A stretch of 64,000 nucleotides of DNA from Lactiplantibacillus plajomi (GTDB lineage: Bacteria > Bacillota > Bacilli > Lactobacillales > Lactobacillaceae), in contig NZ_BJDZ01000007.1 in the NCBI RefSeq assembly GCF_005405405.1, positions 60,990-124,989 on the forward strand, given 5' to 3'. Positions 61,194-64,000 of this stretch are shown piece by piece. Every line of letters begins with the position of its first letter. Within the stretch, counting starts at the first letter, position 1. The position numbers and the translations under genes were made by a program. The notes beneath the pieces are model-generated. The model ran no database searches. It saw only the letters and a program-made list of their open reading frames with translations, and had not been told where the DNA came from.

Positions 61194-61964
61194 ATGCGAA
61201 AAAAAGAAGCGACTTACGAAAGTCAACATTCGCGGACGGCACACACGTTTCAATTTTACTGTGACCGCCGCAATGATCTGAAGTGGCGGGGCGACTACTT
61301 AAGAATTTTAGCGTTGCGCCAACAAGAGCGTAAATTAAGCACAAGGCGTCGTCACTGGCGCTGGGGCGGTTTGATTGTCACTTTAGCTGTTTTAGCAATT
61401 ATTGTGGGCGCAGTTTTTCGCCCTAAACAATCAAACGCTGCTAGTGATGAGGTGACGGCGCCGGCCGCAACCGCCGTCAGCAGTGAGCACCACCATCGCA
61501 AGGCAACGTCCAAGTCCGTCACGGCGTCGTCCGCCACAAAGGTGAGCCGAAGTTCGGTGACGATTCAAAAGGGCGTTGCCAAGGCGAAGTCCGCACCGGT
61601 TGCCAAAAAAACGGCGGCGCGGCATCACAGTAAAAAAGCGGCCCAGTGGCATCATCACTGGTCGGCCAAGGGTAGTCCCAAGGTGCAAAGCACGTTTGGC
61701 AAAACGTCCGCTACGACCGGGACGGTTTCTAGCACGCCGGCAAACCGGTGGCCGGCACCGGCGCAAACGAAGACTAGTCAGGCAAAATCGGTGCCAGTTC
61801 AGCACCATTCGGCTACTAATAGCGTTGCTAACCATAGTAGCGCTAAAACAAGTACGACCAGCGCGCCCGCAGCAAGCGCGCCTGAATCGAAATCGAAAAC
61901 TGCCGCAACGGCGACTGAAAGTTCTGTAACGGCGCCCAGTGAAGCCCCGGCGGATGAGGAATAA
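61194..61964 (+). CDS. Single-pass membrane protein with His/Lys/Ser/Ala-rich tail
   Basis: A 256-aa protein. Residues 1-55 are basic and cytoplasmic, 57-75 a membrane segment (GGLIVTLAVLAIIVGAVF), and the rest (80-256) is a low-complexity tail. The tail has clusters of histidine (SSEHHHRKAT, ARHHSKKAAQWHHHW) and later Ser/Thr/Ala. Histidine clusters may bind metal ions or the acidic envelope. GGAGG before the ATG. No family recognised; it ends at the long hairpin 61984-62046. Confidence 0.65.
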   Translation: MRKKEATYESQHSRTAHTFQFYCDRRNDLKWRGDYLRILALRQQERKLSTRRRHWRWGGLIVTLAVLAIIVGAVFRPKQSNAASDEVTAPAATAVSSEHHHRKATSKSVTASSATKVSRSSVTIQKGVAKAKSAPVAKKTAARHHSKKAAQWHHHWSAKGSPKVQSTFGKTSATTGTVSSTPANRWPAPAQTKTSQAKSVPVQHHSATNSVANHSSAKTSTTSAPAASAPESKSKTAATATESSVTAPSEAPADEE

Positions 61965-61983
61965 AGTGAAATAGTTCAAACTC

Positions 61984-62046
61984 AAGCATACTAAATAAGT
62001 TCCGTAAAAACCGGTAACGGTTTTACGGAACTTATTTAGTATGCTT
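61984..62046. terminator. Exceptionally long bidirectional hairpin terminator
   Basis: The 63-nt stem has 26-bp arms (AAGCATACTAAATAAGTTCC onward) that are exact complements, plus an inner CCG-GTAA-CGG. It lies between the convergent 61194 and 62050 genes. Confidence 0.85.
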
Positions 62047-62049
62047 CTT

Positions 62050-62190
62050 TTACCGACGACAATCGTGGTGGCCGTGGCGGGTTAGGGCGGAAATTGCCCA
62101 AATGATTAGACCAATTACAACAAGCGTCCCAATTGGACCGCCCCCGCCATACAACCACGGTAGGCCGCCTAGCATCCAAGTGCCACACAT
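62050..62190 (-). CDS. Small membrane protein (46 aa) downstream of MarR
   Basis: ATG 62190 behind GGGGGTAA. The product starts MCGTWMLGGLPWLYGGGGPI, has one membrane segment (TLVVIGLIIWAISALT) and ends RHGHHDCRR. Such small His/Cys-tailed proteins are often encoded next to metal- or redox-related MarR regulators. It follows the MarR gene by 16 nt in one operon. A decayed relative lies at 62908. Confidence 0.7.
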   Translation of the reverse strand: MCGTWMLGGLPWLYGGGGPIGTLVVIGLIIWAISALTRHGHHDCRR

Positions 62191-62206
62191 TGATGATTAC
62201 CCCCAA

Positions 62207-62809
62207 TCACATTGGCCAATCGTTAGGGAAGCGGGAAGGCCCGCACCCATTCATGCGATCCATACCGTCCATGCGGTTAAAACGCCGGCCCATTGGCCCC
62301 ATGCCGCGACCACAGCCGGGCCGACCACCACCGGGCATTCCGCCAAACGGCATGGTGTGATGTGCAAGGTCGTCTTCTGGAAGTTCATCCAAAATTTTAT
62401 TTTCGACCTTAGTTAGTAGGTCGTCAAAAGTCTGTTGCTCCTCGTCGGTTAAGACGTCAAAGGCGGAATCAGAAGCACCTTGAGCGTTGCGGTCAGCGGC
62501 TTCGCGCCCCGCGTCGGTCAACTTGATTGCCATCACGCGGTGATCGGTTGCGGAAGCACTGCGTTCGACGTAGCCGGCTTTTTCCAATTTCGCGAGGCAT
62601 TCACTGACGGCTTGCGGGCTCATGTTCAAGACGTAAACCAGTTCACGTTGGGTGGTCTCCGGTTTCATTTTCAGAACGGCCAGCACCCGGCCTTGCCCTC
62701 GGTGGAGGCTACTTTGTGAGCCGTGGGTCCGTTGTTGCCAATTTTCATAACGCCGAAGCAGGGCGTCAAAGTGTAAGAAGCGGTTTAAAAAGTTTTCAGT
62801 TTCAGACAT
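62207..62809 (-). CDS. MarR family regulator with Gly/Met/Pro-rich tail
   Basis: A 200-aa regulator: winged HTH core (VLAVLKMKPETTQRELVYVL, NMSPQAVSECLAKLEKAGYV, the wing SATDHRVMAIKLTDAG). After the normal MarR end (about residue 145), a tail of 45 residues is rich in Gly, Met, Arg and Pro (MPFGGMPGGGRPGCGRGMGP) with one Cys and two His at its start. The tail may sense a metal or membrane. Start ATG 62809 (others at 62812 and 62818) behind AAAGG. Confidence 0.87.
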   Translation of the reverse strand: MSETENFLNRFLHFDALLRRYENWQQRTHGSQSSLHRGQGRVLAVLKMKPETTQRELVYVLNMSPQAVSECLAKLEKAGYVERSASATDHRVMAIKLTDAGREAADRNAQGASDSAFDVLTDEEQQTFDDLLTKVENKILDELPEDDLAHHTMPFGGMPGGGRPGCGRGMGPMGRRFNRMDGMDRMNGCGPSRFPNDWPM

Positions 62810-62834
62810 CATCGTCATCCTTTCAAATTAATCG

Positions 62835-62894
62835 TCAAGTACTTGATTAAATTCACTGTAACGCGGTTTGAAATAATAGTCAAGTACTTTACTA
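62835..62894 (-). promoter_or_regulatory. Two palindromic MarR operators 45 bp apart
   Basis: TCAAGTACTTGA (62835-62846) is a perfect palindrome. TAGTCAAGTACTTTACTA (62877-62894) is nearly perfect and shares TCAAGTACTT. The two are 45 bp apart, upstream of the MarR start, and suit autoregulation. Confidence 0.75.
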
Positions 62895-62907
62895 TCTGGT
62901 TGGATGA

Positions 62908-63003
62908 TCATTTGCTTCGGTGGCACCAGTAGGCGACTAGCCCGATAATCAGACCAATCAGAACGAGCCGCATGCCCCATGGCCCATAAGCAGATAAATT
63001 GTG
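62908..63003 (-). pseudogene. Remnant of small membrane protein
   Basis: A frame ending at TGA 62908-62910 reads AYGPWGMRLVLIGLIIGLVA, then YWCHRSK. It resembles the 62050 protein (GGPIGTLVVIGLIIW) but has no start codon in the right place; an internal ATG at 62973 would leave 21 residues. Confidence 0.5.
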
Positions 63004-63015
63004 AAAGTAAGGCCG

Positions 63016-63260
63016 TCAGGGTCGTGCGCGGGCCTTCGGATAACTCAGCAGTGTCCGTCCGGCTAAGTACCCCGTTTGAACCGTTGTTTGCGCCGCTTTG
63101 ACGGCGGTGGACTGGTAACGATGATTAATCACGGCGTGCAGTTGACCGCTGGCGAGTTGGTGTAATAAGTTTTGATAATCGTGACTGGAAATTCGACCAC
63201 TGATAAATTTAAAGGATTGGCCCAGCTTCGGTGGGCGTTACCTGCCAGGTCAATCAGGTG
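63016..63260 (-). pseudogene. Quinone oxidoreductase/alcohol dehydrogenase C-terminal remnant
   Basis: A frame ending at TGA 63016-63018 gives LGQSFKFISGRISSHDYQNL, LHQLASGQLHAVINHRYQST and LAGRTLLSYPKARARP. This matches the last 70 residues of zinc-less MDR quinone reductases. Upstream another frame gives PPVDHLIDLAGN before the alignment is lost. The remaining 250 residues of the gene are gone. Confidence 0.68.
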
Positions 63261-63269
63261 GTCGACGGG

Positions 63270-63606
63270 TGGTGCCAATCGTCATTGTGGACAGCTCTAT
63301 TCGGTGGGGTTGGGATAAGTATAGCGAGAAGGGAAGAAAGATAAAAGTAAAAGAGTTAATGGCTGCTCAGGTGATTTTTATCGTGCATGTCAGATTACTA
63401 GTTATAAGTTCATTGCCTTTTCTATTAAAAATAGCTACTTACATATGCGAAAGAATGGGGTTGCGGGGTGGGTAGCGTTGTATGAGGATGATTAATTGAT
63501 AGACAGTTGTACATAGTTTAATGACATGTTGACTGAAAGTTGCATGTATTAGTGCACTATCAAAGTATTATCTTTTCAATTAAATTAATGATATGGAGGT
63601 GAGAGA
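63270..63606. other. Intergenic region, no gene seen
   Basis: About 330 bp. An open plus-strand frame (63269-63475) has no ribosome binding site or recognisable motif and lies next to degraded sequence. No repeat or RNA feature was seen. Confidence 0.35.
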
Positions 63607-63891
63607 ATGGCTGATCTGGTTGATTCGTTTGCACTGCAACCAATCTATCAAAAATTGCGGGAAATTGTCGGGGAAGAAGAAATGCTCAAAGTATTTGAAT
63701 ATTACCACGGCAGCCAGATTTCTTTTCCAAGTCACTTATATAATCGGAAGTCGGCGGCTGTCCAGATTCGAAAACGTTATAACGGTGCGAATCAAGCAGA
63801 GCTAGGACGTTATTACGGTTATTCGCAACGGTGGGTTGCACGGACGCTGGCTGAAAGAAATTCGGCAAGCGAAAAGAAGAATGACGCTTAA
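63607..63891 (+). CDS. Mor-like transcription activator domain protein
   Basis: A 94-aa protein from ATG 63607 behind GGAGGTGAG. The N-terminal half is helical (EEMLKVFEYYHGSQISFPSH). The second half reads IRKRYNGANQAELGRYYGYS, then QRWVARTLAE, which fits the HTH of Mor/C-type activators of phage Mu-like origin. It may be a domesticated regulator. A perfect palindrome lies just after its stop. Confidence 0.65.
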   Translation: MADLVDSFALQPIYQKLREIVGEEEMLKVFEYYHGSQISFPSHLYNRKSAAVQIRKRYNGANQAELGRYYGYSQRWVARTLAERNSASEKKNDA

Positions 63892-63911
63892 TTGCGATAC
63901 TTGTACTAGTC

Positions 63912-63928
63912 CCTGTCAAGTTGACAGG
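63912..63928. promoter_or_regulatory. 17-bp palindrome after Mor-like gene
   Basis: CCTGTCAA-G-TTGACAGG, perfect 8-bp arms and a single central base. No T run follows, so it is more like a protein binding site than a terminator. Confidence 0.5.
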
Positions 63929-63957
63929 TGAAATAATATAATTCTCGGACGTAACTT

Positions 63958-63998
63958 AAGCGGCTTTATCGCGATATTCTTTCGCGGTGGAGCCGTTT
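63958..63998. terminator. Hairpin at window end, possible terminator
   Basis: AGCGGCT and AGCCGTT with inner CGCG/CGCG arms and TTTC at the window edge. It cannot be judged fully because the sequence ends. Confidence 0.45.
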
Positions 63999-64000
63999 CT

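Noticed and set aside
61431..61985. Minus-strand frame of 184 codons opposite the His-rich membrane protein
   Set aside because: Arg/Cys-rich translation typical of an antisense shadow of a Ser/Ala/Lys-rich gene; no ribosome binding site.
1..64000. tRNA or rRNA genes
   Set aside because: No cloverleaf sequence with TTCGANTC-type T-loop and no rRNA landmarks were noticed; a tRNAscan run would be needed to exclude them.

Overview
The window comes from the chromosome of a Lactobacillaceae species. The evidence is lactobacillus-type housekeeping genes (gpmA, cyclopropane fatty acid synthase, a PepN remnant), strong AGGAGG ribosome binding sites, frequent GTG and TTG starts, and many small secreted or zinc-ribbon envelope proteins. 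I cannot name the species. Everything here was read by eye from the sequence and supplied translations; no database search was run.

Layout. 1-5 kb: end of a GNAT gene, AzlC/AzlD branched-chain amino acid exporter, TauE/SafE permease, and a FAD-dependent reductase divergent from a LysR regulator across an 18-bp perfect palindrome. 5-7.5 kb: an HTH protein, two small membrane proteins and a membrane-attached Ser/Thr kinase. 7.7-17.3 kb: envelope proteins, cfa, a ROK regulator, an AI-2E family permease, gpmA and a methyltransferase. 17.4-19.3 kb: four consecutive broken genes (DJ-1 family, a decayed copy of the 82-aa gene at 17083, PfpI family, MerR). 19.4-22.1 kb: AAA+ ATPase, membrane protein, and a zinc-ribbon TcaA-like gene split by one TAG.

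22.2-33.7 kb is a complete alpha-glucoside utilisation locus. It has two GH65 phosphorylases, beta-phosphoglucomutase, an ABC importer (lipoprotein, two permeases, MsmK-type ATPase), a LacI regulator and two RDD/membrane proteins. Both promoter regions carry a matching LacI-type site. The logic is uptake of an alpha-linked disaccharide, phosphorolysis to beta-glucose-1-phosphate, then conversion to glucose-6-phosphate.

33.9-45.3 kb is an accessory, decaying zone. A pepN 5' fragment carries a 50-bp inverted duplication and is fused in frame to a phage or satellite primase end, followed by a HTH gene and a broken integrase. Then come RNA 2',5'-phosphodiesterase/ligase-like and nucleotidyltransferase genes, a SWIM zinc-finger gene, an IS256 relic, and an AT-rich AlbA_2 (Schlafen-type) gene flanked by unusual repeats. 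It ends with an antitoxin beside a dead toxin.

45.4-58.9 kb: HTH-ABC ATPase fusion with permease, an Ldh-type dehydrogenase, an HTH/Fic pair, an acyltransferase, a run of zinc-ribbon/lipoprotein envelope genes, and an ABC-2 exporter with its own TetR regulator. 59-60 kb holds the most unusual item: two 86-nt, 91% identical leader RNAs with an S-box (SAM riboswitch)-like core. Each is followed by an intrinsic terminator and a small gene of unknown function. 60-64 kb: a PadR/DUF2812 pair, a His/Ser/Ala-rich membrane protein, a MarR regulator with a small membrane protein, degraded fragments and a Mor-like HTH gene.
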